NCBI GenBank assembly: GCA_000231825.2
Contig: JH720310.1
Coordinates: 612,813 to 676,812, forward strand
From: Tetrahymena elliotti 4EA
Taxonomy: Eukaryota > Ciliophora > Oligohymenophorea > Hymenostomatida > Tetrahymenidae
Direction of reading: 5' to 3'
Length of the DNA: 64,000 nt
Part shown: positions 39,101 through 50,594 of the stretch, one piece after another
Layout of the letters: the number at the start of each line of letters is the position of its first letter
Numbering within the stretch: the stretch's first letter is position 1
Program-made: the position numbers and the translations under genes
The notes under the pieces: model-generated
Told to the model about the DNA's origin: nothing
The model's input: the letters and a program-made list of their open reading frames with translations, nothing else
Databases searched by the model: none

Positions 39101-40179
39101 ACCTAAATAAATATATCATCTAAAATTTTTATTTTTTTATTCAAAAATAAATTTCAAATATTGCTAATTTTACTGTCATCTAGTTTAACATTCATAGATA
39201 TACTGCAGTTTATCATATTTTAAATTTTGGTTAATTGTCTTTAATTTTGTTATTTTAGTTTATTTAATATTTTATATATCCACAATTTTAATTTTGATTT
39301 TAAAGTTGGTGAGTTAATAAATTTACAGTAATTAATCATACAGCTTTAGGCAATTTTTCAAAAGAAATATTTTTCAAAATTTAACATTAAGATAATCTAA
39401 ATTTTTTTAATTAACAAATCATAGATGCTGTTTGTCTTTCATATTTTACTATTGTAAATTCTTTAAGAGCAAGATAAGGTCTTGCAACAGCATTTTTAAT
39501 TCCAGATTAGTAATCAATTTCAATATCAACATACTAAAGTTTGTTTGAAGATATAACTGAATAGATAAATAAATTACCAAGCTTAATTAATGAAAACATA
39601 GGTAAAGTAGGATCTACTAAGATGTATAACCAATAAATATTTAATGATTATTTGAATAGTGTGTATACAGGTAATGCTTGCAATATTATGAAAGAATTTC
39701 CTCAGTATTAAAATGGAGATTTTATTTTTACTCAATGCAACAGTGTTGGTAAAGGGTCACTTTAATAAGGTTTACTAAATGGTATAGTCTACTTTATTAC
39801 TTAATTTAAAGATTTTACTTCTTTTATATACAGTTATAATTCAGATGCCTTTTAGCAAAACTTGAATAAATTTAACAAAAATTCTTCAAGCTATAGACAA
39901 TTTTTGTTTAAAATTGAACTATCAAAAGCTCATGAATACCTTCTTAACTTCTTTTAAGATCAAAATCTGTAACTCTATAACTATTATGAAAGAATCTCTG
40001 TAATCTTGTTTATCTTTTAAGTTTCATTTGTTTCATTAATCTTTTCTATAAGTTGGTTTTACTATATCAAGAGCATTAATAGATTGATTTTCTCAACGAA
40101 AGAATTTTTAGACATCTTCCCTTAGCAAACTCTCATTCAAAATACATATATTATGTCTTTCTTAAGAAAAAGCTAATGA
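33103..40179 (+). CDS. Large multi-pass membrane protein with PAS-like domain
   Basis: Five exons, 33103-33793, 33851-34509, 35004-37438, 37868-38946 and 39425-40179, all in phase, give 1872 aa. Residues 1-400 carry about eight hydrophobic helices (for example LFLIFNCLFLFFLILSFIF). Residues about 450-1260 are cytosolic. They hold a helical linker, then a PAS-like core near 750-860 (MPLFIAKNSLGYSIPLQLK; KDDNIYIMLDQKDHSMIKV), then a long Gln/Asn/Ser-rich segment. The C-terminal third has two more units, each with an extracellular loop bracketed by helices. The last includes CNIMKEFPQYQ...TQCNSVGKG and ends STKEFLDIFPQQTLIQ. This order recalls ciliate tmcB-like PAS membrane proteins, presumed sensors. 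The start may instead be ATG 33277. Confidence 0.83.
34510..35003 (+). repeat. Diverged tandem repeat inside intron
   Basis: The intron between exons 2 and 3 of the PAS protein has about three related blocks of roughly 100 bp (near 34540, 34660 and 34770). They share CTCATCTTT-CA-GCAAAATTTAAA and ACTATTTCTTC-AATAATTATTTT. Confidence 0.6.
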
Positions 40180-40803
40180 GTTAACATAAAATTAATATTC
40201 TATTTCCTCTATTTATATTTCTTGTAAATAAAAATTATTTAAAAATCTAAAAGTAGAATTTTATATAAATTTAATTAAATTCTTAGATTATCTTTAAATT
40301 AATGCATTTCTATTTCTCTTCATTTTTAATAAATTTAATTCAATGCTTAGATTGTTTCTAAATAAATTAATGCTTTTTACATATAAAACAATCAATCTTC
40401 CAAATGTAAAAGAATATTTTTGTTTAGAATTTTTTAAAAATTTAATGCTAAAAAAGAGTTTTTATTTTCAACAATTAATTAAAGAATTTTTGGAAATTTT
40501 AGCATAAATTGATTAATTACATTTAAGTTGAGTTAAATTCAGAAAAACTTGAAATTTTGAATGTTGTTGAATATTCAAAAAATTATTAATTTTTTAGAGA
40601 AACAATGATTTTTTGATAAAATAGTAAAAATTGAAGAAATAGTAAATGAAATTTAATAATATTAGTGATAATTAATAATTTGAATAAGCTATACAAATAG
40701 GATGGATTATTTATAGATTATAAATACATTATTTTGAATAAATTTATTTAATGAATCAGATCAAATTTGATTGAAATAACAAATTATAAAGTTGTTTATT
40801 TGT
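40180..40803. other. Convergent intergenic region
   Basis: Separates the 3' ends of the PAS protein (+) and the glycoprotein (-). Poly-A/T-rich, with no feature recognised. Confidence 0.5.
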
Positions 40804-43108
40804 TCAAAGATCGATTTTCTTATTATTGAAGTTGTTGACATTCTATTATTATTATTAGACGGGAACAGCGTAAGTACCGTTAACACTCCAGTTAGCTAAT
40901 TATTATTAAAAAGAATTTATTAATAAAATAAAATAAAATGAATTAAATTTTTTAATCATTTACCAGGAATATCGAGGTTCTTTTCAGGTCTAACGGTGTT
41001 GTTCTTCCACTTTCTGTCATGACCAACATCGTTGTAGTCAATGTTGTTGGCATTAGGACCGAAGGTTTGCTTATAGTATTATCTGGATCTTTCAGTAGTA
41101 AGACCGCTATCTTGGATAACAACTCCTGAAGCAGAGATGGAGTGAGTTTCGCTCTTAACCTTGGAGTGTTCACTTCCGAATCTTAGGCCTTCAGTGGAAG
41201 TCTCAACGAAGTCAAGGATAACCTTGCTTTTATTCCACTTTCCTATTTTCATAATAAATATTATTTAACTTATTCTCATACTTTATTTTAATAGATTTAC
41301 TTTCTTCAACAGTGACATTTCCGTTATTTGAGATACTGCGGGTATTGAAACCTCTGTTGATCTTGTTGTCACCCTTAGAAGTTTTGTTTTAAGCTTGGGT
41401 CAAGAAGATGGTGTCTTCAACGTATTCAGAGAAAGAAGTATTTTCAGTAGAGTTTTAGTTAAGAACAGTTTGGCTGGTAGAATTCTTTTCATAAACTTCA
41501 CCTCTCTTATCTCCACCTTAAAAGACTGAGTAGTTAGCCAAAGATTCCCACTTGCTAGTTTCATTCTTAGAACCAGAGACTTTGCAGGTAACTAATGATG
41601 ATTTAAAAAATTACTTTAGTTTAAAATAATAAATATAATATGTTTATTTACTCTTAACGTTTCCAGTAGAGTTGGTGTAAGTGAAAGTACCATTTTCAAC
41701 AGCAGTTCCATTGACTTCAGATAAGTTCCAGTTATATTCTTATTCACAAACAGCTAAATAATTAAAAATAAATTATTTTATTTAATGCTTTCATAAATAA
41801 GTATTTATTTAAAGAGTATTTAATTAAGATCAATTTATTACTTCCGTTGTTAGAGAATCTGAATCTACCAGTTTCGGCAGTGGAGTTAGAGTCTATTTTA
41901 AATTAAATATAATTAATAAATTTTTTAGAATAAAAACAAATCTAAGGATTTTAGAATTTTTTTAATTTGCAAATAGCATTTATTTATTTGTTCATTGTTT
42001 TATTAAAAATTGATTATCAATTTAATGAAAAACTAAACTAAATTTGATTTTTATTTAAAATAGACAGATATCAATATCTATGTATCTTCTCTATTCAATT
42101 TAATAATGCATTGCAGACAAATAAATAAATAAAATTAATTTTATTGAATGAATGAATGAAATACTCCAATTTTGCCATTGGTTTTCGAAAGTAGAGTTGT
42201 ATTAGTTGATCAAGCAAAGGTTTTTAGCAGCAGTTACAGGTGCTTAGACTTTGTTGAATTCATTTAATAAGCAGTGAACTTTCTTTTAACCTGTTTAAAA
42301 ATAAAAAAATCATAATCAGTATTGATATTTTTTGAAAAATTCATATTCTACCTGCTAGTTTGTGGGAAGTCAAGTATTGGGTATCTAAAGTTCCATTCCA
42401 GAAAGTGTGCTTAGCAACTTTAGCAATAACTTCTTGGGTGAAATTTCTAGGAGGTTCAATTTTAGGTAATTTAACCTTGGGAGCCTTTTCTTCCTTAGGA
42501 GCTTTAGCTTTTTCTTCCTTGGGGGTCTTAACCTTTTCTTCCTTGGGAGCTTTAACCTTTTCTTCCTTGGGGGCCTTTTCTTCTTAGAGAGCCTTTTCTT
42601 CCTTGGGGGTTTTAATCTTTTCTTCCTTGGCAGCCTTAACTTCTTTAGGGGCCTTTTCTTCCTTAGGGGTCTTTTCCTTGGGAGTTTTAACCTTTTCTTC
42701 CTTGGCTTGCTTTTCTTGCTTTTCAACCTATTATTCAGAAGTGTTTTAAGCAGATTCCTTTTGCTTTTCTTCTTTAGGAGCCTTTTCTTGCTTTTGGGTT
42801 TTTTCTTCCTTAGTGACCTTTTCTTACTTTTGAACCTTTTCTTCTTTGGTAGCCTTTTGTTCCTTTTCTTACTTGGTAGATTTATCTTACTAGGGCTCTT
42901 TGACAGGTTTTTCATCTTCTGATTCTACTTACTTTGTTTGAACCTTTTCTTTCTTAGCTTTTTCTTCTTTGTTCTTGGATTTTTAAGATGATTCTTGTTC
43001 CTTTTATTCAGTTTCAACTTGCACAGTCTTTTCTTTTTAGACCTTAGCAGCTTCTACTGATAAAAGTAGAGCAACGAGAAGTAAAGAAATGATAAATTTC
43101 TTATTCAT
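40804..43108 (-). CDS. Secreted glycoprotein with KEEK-type repeats
   Basis: Seven minus-strand exons: 43108-42352, 42290-42165, 41892-41842, 41753-41652, 41591-41301, 41242-40964 and 40895-40804, all phase-consistent with phase-1 junctions, give 565 aa. A clear signal peptide (KKFIISLLLVALLLSVEAA) begins it. Residues about 25-220 are Lys/Glu/Pro/Thr repeats of the type APKEEKVKTPKEEK, highly charged and probably extended. The rest is a folded region with few cysteines, many N-glycosylation sequons (NST, NGT, NKT, NVT, NNT) and repeating W/NGT motifs (YNWNLSEVNGT; NWSVNGT). It resembles a surface or secretory-granule matrix protein. No established family was recognised. The exon-1 antisense strand is open under the standard code only because of the repeat. 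Confidence 0.87.
42400..42960 (-). repeat. Tandem coding repeat (KEEKxxKAPKEEK)
   Basis: Short imperfect repeats of 18-36 bp encode Lys-Glu-Glu-Lys blocks separated by Ala/Val/Pro/Thr. They fill most of the first exon of the glycoprotein gene. Confidence 0.85.
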
Positions 43109-45775
43109 TTATATATTTATTTGCTTTGATTAATTTACTTTCAATACGAATGTTTTGGTGTATAAATAATTATATTATTATTATTCAACTAATTGATTTA
43201 TAAAATACAAAATTATCTTTGTGTTTCCTTTTTATTTTTGTTTAATTTACACTTTACTACCACCAAAACGCCCCCACCGCCCCAAATATAAGATATTTCC
43301 TTCCTTACACTTTTCAAAATTTATTATTATTCTAATCTGAGACACTAACATCATCACATTCTTCATTCAAAAAATCATATCATCACTAAATCTAGTTATT
43401 GTTTATTTATTTATTTCCCTTTTTCATAACCCCCAAGCCAGTGATGGTTTAAAAGTTTTACTTTCTACTTTTTTTCCAAGCAGCTCAAACAAAACATGCA
43501 ACTAAACTCAAAATTAAATACTTTCTTAAATTACTTCGTCTAAAAAGAACTTTAATAGCTTAAATAAAGCATTGATAGGCATCTGATCTGTCTAATAAAC
43601 ATTTAACAAAATTAAATTTGATACCTATTTTATAAAAACACCAAAATTGATCAGATTTTACGTGTGAATATATTATCAACTCATAGTTTTTCTTCACGTG
43701 TAAAGATTTTAATAAAAAAAATAGTTGCATGCTTGTCTTAATTTTCAAAAGTATAATTAACAAAACTCTATTTGACTCAAATAAAACAGAAATAAGCTTT
43801 AACGATGAAATCTCTTAGAACAAATATTTTATTTTAAAATTAATTTTCTTGATTTACTATTATTAATAATAATTTCAATGAAAATAAATGGATTATTTTT
43901 AGAATTTGTCAATTTTAATTACAGTCAAGTCAAGCAACCAAAAAAGCAAGCAAGTTCTACATCTTTCTTTTATTAGAAATTAAGAAAAATAAACAAATGA
44001 AAAAGAACAAAAGTTAATTAAACATCTCATGTCTTATTAATTTATTATTATTTTTTTCAAATAATTCGTAGATATTCTGATTGCATTTTTGAAATAAAAG
44101 ATATTTTGTAAATAAAATCACACTAAAAATATTAAAAAATCGCAAGATTTGATAGATTTAAATACACGTAAAAATATGCCTATTTAAACTAAATTAGATA
44201 AACATTAATGTTATATGCCCTCCAAATCAAAAATCAACATTGTTTCTTTTTTAATTTTTCAAAAATAATCCATTAAAAATCTATTTCACTTTTTTGTATA
44301 AATTGTAAAAAAAGAAAATCAAAAATTAATCCATCCCTCCCTCCAATCTATGTATATATATCTATTTCTTATTTTTCTTAATTATTATCTATATCACTTA
44401 ACTTTAATTAATTACGTATTTTTATTATTCTGTCAATTTTAGATTTTAATAGAAGCTCATTGAATATCCTCTAAGTTACTAAAAGAATATTATTCTTAAA
44501 CATCTTTGAAATTTGATTGCTAAATTTACTTTCAAATTATTAAATATTATCTAGATTAATAAACTTTAATCTAAATTCTACTTATCCATTCTTACTTATT
44601 TTTGTGCATTTAAAGAAATTCAATTCAGCATCATATAATTTTTTAATTAACTAACATAGCATTAGTCCTTTCTTAATTAATCAACACTTGTATTTATTTC
44701 ACAATTAAGGCAATTTATCAAAATTTAAGAATAGATTATTAATATTTTTGTTTTGTCATTTCTTTTAATTTTTTAGTTGGAAAATAATTTTAAGTTATTT
44801 AACTTTTTTATCAAAAAATTATAATGGTAAAAGAGAAATTTTCACAAATATTATTGAACTAAATAAAATTAGGTAGAGTTCTACATAAAAATATTACAAT
44901 CTAATAATTCAATAGAACAATGATAGAATTTAACAACAGAAATTATAGTATAAATTATTATATTTTCAACAAAAAAATTTTAGTTCTAGAAGCATAAAGA
45001 ACTTAACTTGCTTTTCATGAAAGTAGATATTGCTCTAAACATTTATTGTTATTTTGCCTACTAAGTTAATATAGATGGGTTAAAATAAGATCTCATTTTA
45101 ATCATTAGATTATTTCTAAATACACATTTTTTATGTACAAGTCTATTTAAAAGTAAAACTCACTTTAAAAAGTCAGATGAAAAGGATTGTTTTTTTAATA
45201 AAGAAATTGAAAAAAGAAGATGGTGTCCTTTTGAATATTGAACTATGTACCCTTAAGTAATCATTCTCTTGATTAATTGTAGCTAGCATTAGTGTTTTAT
45301 ATACAACTCTCTAAGATAATAATGCATAATTACTGGATTTTAACAAAAATAAAATAAAAATAATTTCTTTGAACTAAAATATTGATTATTAATAAAAATT
45401 GATTTAAAAAAATAAATAAATTTATATTTTAACTTATTAATTTTATTTTAATCTTAATCATAATCATACCATAAGTATGAGATAAATAATAGATAGAAAT
45501 TAGTTAGTGTTGATACAACAAACAAAAAAATTAATTATCTTAAGTTCCCGTTATTTGATTAAAAAATTTTTGAAATAAATTAAAAAATTTCATCAAAATC
45601 ATCAAGATCTTTTAGATTTTGCTCAAAACTAAAAATCAATTAATTGTATATTAAATAAAAAATTCTATGAAGTTTTTATGAAAATTAAATAAATACTACT
45701 TCTATTCTATATTTACAAAATCCAAAATATTAATTAATAAAAATAATAAATAGGTTAGTCAAAATATAAAGAGTT
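43109..45775. other. Intergenic region upstream of the glycoprotein
   Basis: No gene supported. A C-rich patch (CACCAAAACGCCCCCACCGCCCC, about 43261-43283) stands out about 155 bp upstream of the glycoprotein start and could be regulatory. A weak coding-like stretch on + at about 44993-45180 (LEAQRTQLAFHESRYC) has no neighbours to support it. Confidence 0.45.
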
Positions 45776-46420
45776 TTCTGTTATTTTAAAGTTGAATTTT
45801 TAACTCTTTTATTTCTCCTCTTAAAAATAAATTAATATCTCTATAAATTAATCATTTAAATTTTTATCAATTTAATATAATTGTTTCCTCTTACAAAACT
45901 AAGAGCCATTTATTTATTTGCTTTTTACTTTAAGAAATTTCCATTTTTGTTCTGAAACAGTTGATTAAAATATTTTCCTGGTTAATGCTGGATAAATAAT
46001 TAGTTAAAAATCTATATAAAAAAAATAGCTTTATATATATGTAGAAATACGGGAACGAGCTCAAAATCCTAAAAGTAAAACAGCCCTCAACATTTTCTCG
46101 ACAAATCGAGAAAATGTTGAGGGCTGTTTTACTTTTAGGATTTTGAGCTCGTTCCCGTATTTCTACATATATCTTTATGAGATTTTAAAGTTGAATTTTC
46201 AACTCTTTTAATTTCTTTCTCCACTTCAAAATAAAAAATATCTATTATGAGTATTTAAATTAATTATTTATATTTTTTAAATAATTCTTTTACAAAATTA
46301 AGATTTACTTTTTTGCTGTTTAGTTTATGAAATTTCAAATTTTGTGATAAATTAGTTGATTATAATCTTTTGCTGATTAATTCTAGAGATGCTTATAGAA
46401 AAATATTAGATTATTTATTA
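45776..46420. repeat. Diverged direct repeat flanking a perfect palindrome
   Basis: Copy A is about 45783-46030 and copy B about 46180-46420. Both begin TTTTAAAGTTGAATTTT-AACTCTTTTA and proceed through CTTTTACAAAA...TTAAGA, AGTTGATTA-AAT and GATAAAT/TTATAGAAAA motifs in the same order. The palindrome sits exactly between the two copies. Confidence 0.65.
46035..46172. repeat. Perfect 67-nt inverted repeat, 4-nt loop
   Basis: The left arm 46035-46101 is the exact reverse complement of the right arm 46106-46172, with a CAAA spacer. The arms are clearly GC-richer than their surroundings (they include ACGGGAACGAGCTC and CAGCCCTCAAC). The RNA of either strand would form a 67-bp hairpin. It could be a miniature inverted-repeat element, a small-RNA precursor, or a fold-back assembly artefact. 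Confidence 0.97.
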
Positions 46421-46496
46421 TTTTTAGAAAATTATAAAGAAATTAAATAATAATTTGTTCAAAATTTTTATTTTTTTTACATAAAATTAAGTAAAA

Positions 46497-48449
46497 ATGA
46501 AATCAGTATAAAGCTTAAAAGTAAATCTTCACTCTTAGTTTCATCACCAGAATTATTTTGTCCATACTTTAGATGAGGTTAATTTGAATGAAAATATTCA
46601 TAACATTTAACTTGAAGTGACCACAAAAAAGCTAATGGATTAAAATATTAAACAATGTCAAATTTGCAAGAATAATTTAATAAATTTTTTGGAAAGCTAG
46701 AGAAATCATATTTCTGCTATTTAATTTACCATGTATGATTTTTAAATACTTTAGATGTTTTTAGATGATCAATCAATAGCAGACGCATTCAAATTACTTA
46801 ACTTAAAAGAACTCACAATCAAAAGTTTTAGGGGAGAACTAAGTTAGCTGAAGTAAATAATTGATATTGCTCTTCGTATTTTCAGCTTAATTGAATCCGT
46901 TACTTTAGAAATAGCTTTTTTAAAGACTGAGATACAATAAATTCATTTATTGAGCTCTTTACTGCATTTATAAAATCTTAAACAGTTTTCTATGAAACTT
47001 AGACAAGTAGAATTTCCTACAAACCTATTTGTAGAGTTGTTTGAAAATGACATAGGAAGTGTTATTCAAAAACTGTAAAAAATTTAGTTGAGTTTTACTA
47101 AAATAAACTTTAACAAAAACAGATTTGATTTATTTAGAGTTTTTGAATAGAATAAACTAAACAATTTGTTAGAATTTAGCCTATCTTTAGATTATATAAT
47201 AGGAAACATTATATTTCCTCCTAACCTTATGGAGTATGCTGATAATTTAAAGCTATTTAGCTTGTAAATTAGTAATGGATAATTTATCCATGAAATCATA
47301 AACACTCTTAAGAATGTAAGTAAAATAACTTCTTTAGAGCTCTTTAGTTTAAAGCTATTAGAATGTGATATACCTGCAAAATTATCATTAGATTTAGCTG
47401 ATTCTATGAGATCCCTTTAAAATTTAAAGACTTTAGATTTGAAACTTGTTCCTTAAAAAATAACAATGAAAACACAAATACTAAAACCATTATTCTCATA
47501 ATATGAGTCGATTATTAGAGATATCGTATTTTAGAATTAAAATTTGGAAACCATTTGCATAAACTTAGAAAATTAATCAACAAAAACTATGCTAGATGCT
47601 GTAGGATTCTATGAAAATATTTAGTTTACTGATTTTTTTACAGAAAAATGTTATCAACACTTAAAAGAAATAAAATACTTAGGTTTTTTCATTTAAATTT
47701 AAATTAAAAATATTTACTTTATTTTTTATTATTAAAAATATAAAGACTGTAGTTATAGTGGAGTTAATAGATATAATGCAACAAGCATGAATGACTTTAA
47801 TTTATTTTAACTCAACAAAAACAAAAATTTACTTTCATTTCTTTAAAGCAACTAATAGATAGTATTTCTATAGATTTGTGAAATATTAGTGAATAATAAG
47901 TTCATTTAGGAGTTTTCTGATGTTGTTAGCAATATGAAATCTTTAAAAACATTAGAAATAGAACTTAGAGAGCTTTCTTAAGAGGGGATCATGGATTAAG
48001 ATGATTAAAATAGCTTGTTTAATTAAATGAGCAGTTTGGAGTTTATTAAGCTTAAAGTTACTGATCTTAGAAAATATTTAAATCTGTTTACTAACAAAAA
48101 TGTGAAAGTATTAACCCTCAACCAATATAATTAATTTATAAAATTAGAAAATTTCATACTTTAATTTAAAGTCTAAAAACTAATATGCTGCCAAAAAGCT
48201 ATTATAAGCAGATTGCAGAGATTTTTAGATTTTAGACAAGATGAATTTACCAAAATAATAGTTTTAGAAGAGGGTGGTAATTTGTTTTTTTAACTACTTG
48301 ATTGCACAGTAGTTAACAAATTAAATGGCATTTAATACTTCAATGATCAGAAACAAACCTTTTACAACTTTATTTTATTTTATAAATATTTATTTCATGA
48401 AATTAAATACAGTCCTTAACAAACTCTTTATGATTTATATGAATAATGA
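46497..48449 (+). CDS. LRR-like protein, single frame, 650 aa
   Basis: One open frame with no TGA from ATG 46497 to TGA 48447-48449. Near the N-terminus is a Cys pair, CQICKNN, that might be half of a zinc site. From about residue 90 the protein consists of irregular leucine-rich units: LKELTIKSF, IESVTLEIAFL, LKQFSMKLRQVEF, LEFSLSLDYI, LKLFSLQIS, LKTLDLKL, LKTLEIEL and VKVLTLNQY. This is the usual look of degenerate LRR proteins in Tetrahymena. No F-box or kinase motif was recognised. An AT-rich part near 47690-47745 could be an unspliced intron, though the frame remains open. It probably acts in protein binding. Confidence 0.8.
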
Positions 48450-48943
48450 GTTATTTTGTATATAATACTATTTCCAAAATAACAAATTATTCCTCTTTTT
48501 ATTACACCTCATGAAATTTCTCATAAATAAAAAAGATTATTTATATATTTAGCATGATTAAATATATGTATTAGAAATCATTTTAAAATAATGAAATGAA
48601 AGAATTTGTTCAAATAAAGATATTAGATTTTCGAAATCACATTAGATTTTAATTAAGAGCAAATAATACCTTTAAGTCAATTAAAAACGGTAATAACTAA
48701 ATAATTTATCAATCAAACTATTTATTAAATTTTTAAGAAGTCTATTATTTACATATATTCACTAGTAAGGTAAAATAGGGTATAAACTCAAGTTATTATC
48801 TATTTTAGTAGAGAAAAAAAGAAAAATTGAATGCTTATCAAGAAATATGGAGAGTCATTAAATATTTAGAAAATAATTATAATATTTTCGATGCTTATTT
48901 TTTTAGTGAAATCACAAATAAGTAGAAGAAATGATCAATTTTA
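48450..48943. other. Intergenic AT-rich stretch
   Basis: No convincing exon. A first exon or signal-peptide exon of the next gene might lie here. Confidence 0.4.
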
Positions 48944-49799
48944 ATGTCTGGTGAGAATGGATTAATATTAATACAGTCTCTATTTATTAGATAAATAAGG
49001 GTAATAACTAGACTTACTTAGCTAATTAATTATTTTTTATAATAATAAAATAGTGGATTAAAGATGTAATATAATGATGTGAGCATAAATATCATGTTTT
49101 GCAACTCTTTAAAACAAGATGAGACATGTGAAAATGAATAAAATATATATAATGAATATGCTTCTATAAAAACGAGCTAATCTTGTGAATATTTATATGT
49201 TTCTAAATATGAAAAGTTAAGTAAGTTTGTTTCTTTTTATCTATCAATAAAATATTTTCTTTAAACTGCTTTTTATAAATTTTAACTAAAAAGTTGAATA
49301 AAATGCAGAAAAAGGAGTTTAAGTATATTTAGAAGGTAAGTCTGGTGCTAAAGTTCTAGTTAAACTAAATTGTGATTAAAGAACCTAATTAAAAAACGTA
49401 GAAATTATAAGTAATGAGGCTAATAGCTATGTGATATCTGCAGATACACTAAATGGTATAAAAAAATATATTTCAATATGCTTTTAAATCATTAATTTTA
49501 CTCATAAATCAGAAAATAAAATAAATGATTTCTATATTAAAAATATTATATTTATTAATTTAGCTTGTCCATCAATAGATATATCTTCTCCTTGGGGATA
49601 CTTTGAAGACAACTCTGAATTATTTTCAGCTATTTTCTTTATTTTAGGAATTGCTTTGCTCTTTCATTTAAAAGAAACAGATTTCATCATTAAAATCACA
49701 CTAAGCATCCTATTAGGACTAGTTATTACAACAGTAAATATAGTATATTATCTACTTTATATTCTATTCTATAATATGTTCCTAATTTTATAATTATGA
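48944..49799 (+). CDS. Membrane protein with C-terminal helices, about 260 aa
   Basis: Exons 48944-49220 and 49294-49799 join in phase (TTA A|GTAAG to AAAAG|TT GAA) and end at TGA 49797-49799. The N-terminal half has Cys residues (INIMFCNSLKQDETCE; TSQSCEYL) and a beta-rich section (KGVQVYLEGKSGAKVLVKLN; VEIISNEANSYV), which suits an extracellular domain. Two hydrophobic helices follow near the C-end (LFSAIFFILGIALLF; ITLSILLGLVITTVNIVYYL). The 5' end is uncertain because an extra 62-bp intron (GTAATAAC...TTAAAG, about 49000-49060) can be removed in frame. Family not recognised. Confidence 0.65.
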
Positions 49800-50027
49800 T
49801 TACAACAAATCTTAAACCCCATCTAAGCAGATTAAAAATGATTCATCTTTCATAATCAAGTAAAACAAAATAAATAAAAAATAGTTTTTGAAAACAATAA
49901 AAAGGTTTTATTCATTTTAAATAGCAATAAATTGTTTTAAAAAAATTGAAGTTAAAATGAGTTGTTTAGATTAAATTTTATTTGTTTTTAGATAATATAT
50001 TAGTAAAATTATGTTGGAAATTCTTGG

Positions 50028-50594
50028 ATGAGCTCAGTAGAAATATTTAGATTTTCTTTAGGCATAGGTCTATGTACCTGTGCATTTTTATTTGCCTTTA
50101 AAGATCTTTCTTATTTCTTAAATGGTGCATTTGTTGGATACTTTATAAACTTAGCTTTGTTTAATTTAATTTATACAAATAGAGATAAAAATATAGTAAA
50201 TATTTATTCATTTAACTTATTCTTATTTAATTAACATTATTAATTAATATATCAGTTTATATTTTATCAGCTTGAGTTATTTATAGTCACATTGTTTGGT
50301 ATCCTAAACATAGTCTTTCAAGAGTAATTTCCTTATTTTAATTTGAACAAATTTCTCATATTCTTTTTAAAACAAATTAATCACAAATAATCTATTATTA
50401 TTTAGCTTAATATCATATTAACAAGTTTGTTTTACTTTCAAGCATTGTTTGTCCCTAAAATAATAAGTTAAAATATCTTAAAAGAAATTCAAAAGGACTT
50501 TATTTAAACTTTTTTTAATAAAAATAGAAATTTCTTATTTCTTATACATTAGATAAGATTTAATTGTAATTTTCTAATCCTCAATAATAGATGA
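50028..50594 (+). CDS. Small four-helix membrane protein, 188 aa
   Basis: Single open frame from ATG 50028 (MSSVEIFRFSLGIGLC) to TGA 50592-50594. Hydrophobic segments appear near residues 9-25, 33-50, 84-105 and 135-150 (LGIGLCTCAFLFAF; GAFVGYFINLALFNLIY; LFIVTLFGILNIVF; IILTSLFYFQALFV). It follows another plus-strand membrane-protein gene by only 228 bp, so the two may be exons of one gene or a functional pair. I found no splice phase joining them. Family not recognised. Confidence 0.62.

Noticed and set aside
42385..42922. Lys/Arg-rich and Leu/Phe-rich ORFs in the glycoprotein exon
   Set aside because: Alternative frames of the KEEK repeat. The frame with the signal peptide and correct splicing is the real one.
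44993..45180. Coding-like frame LEAQRTQLAFHESRYC on +
   Set aside because: Isolated, with no start, stop context or neighbouring exon. Open frames of this length are common by chance when only TGA stops.
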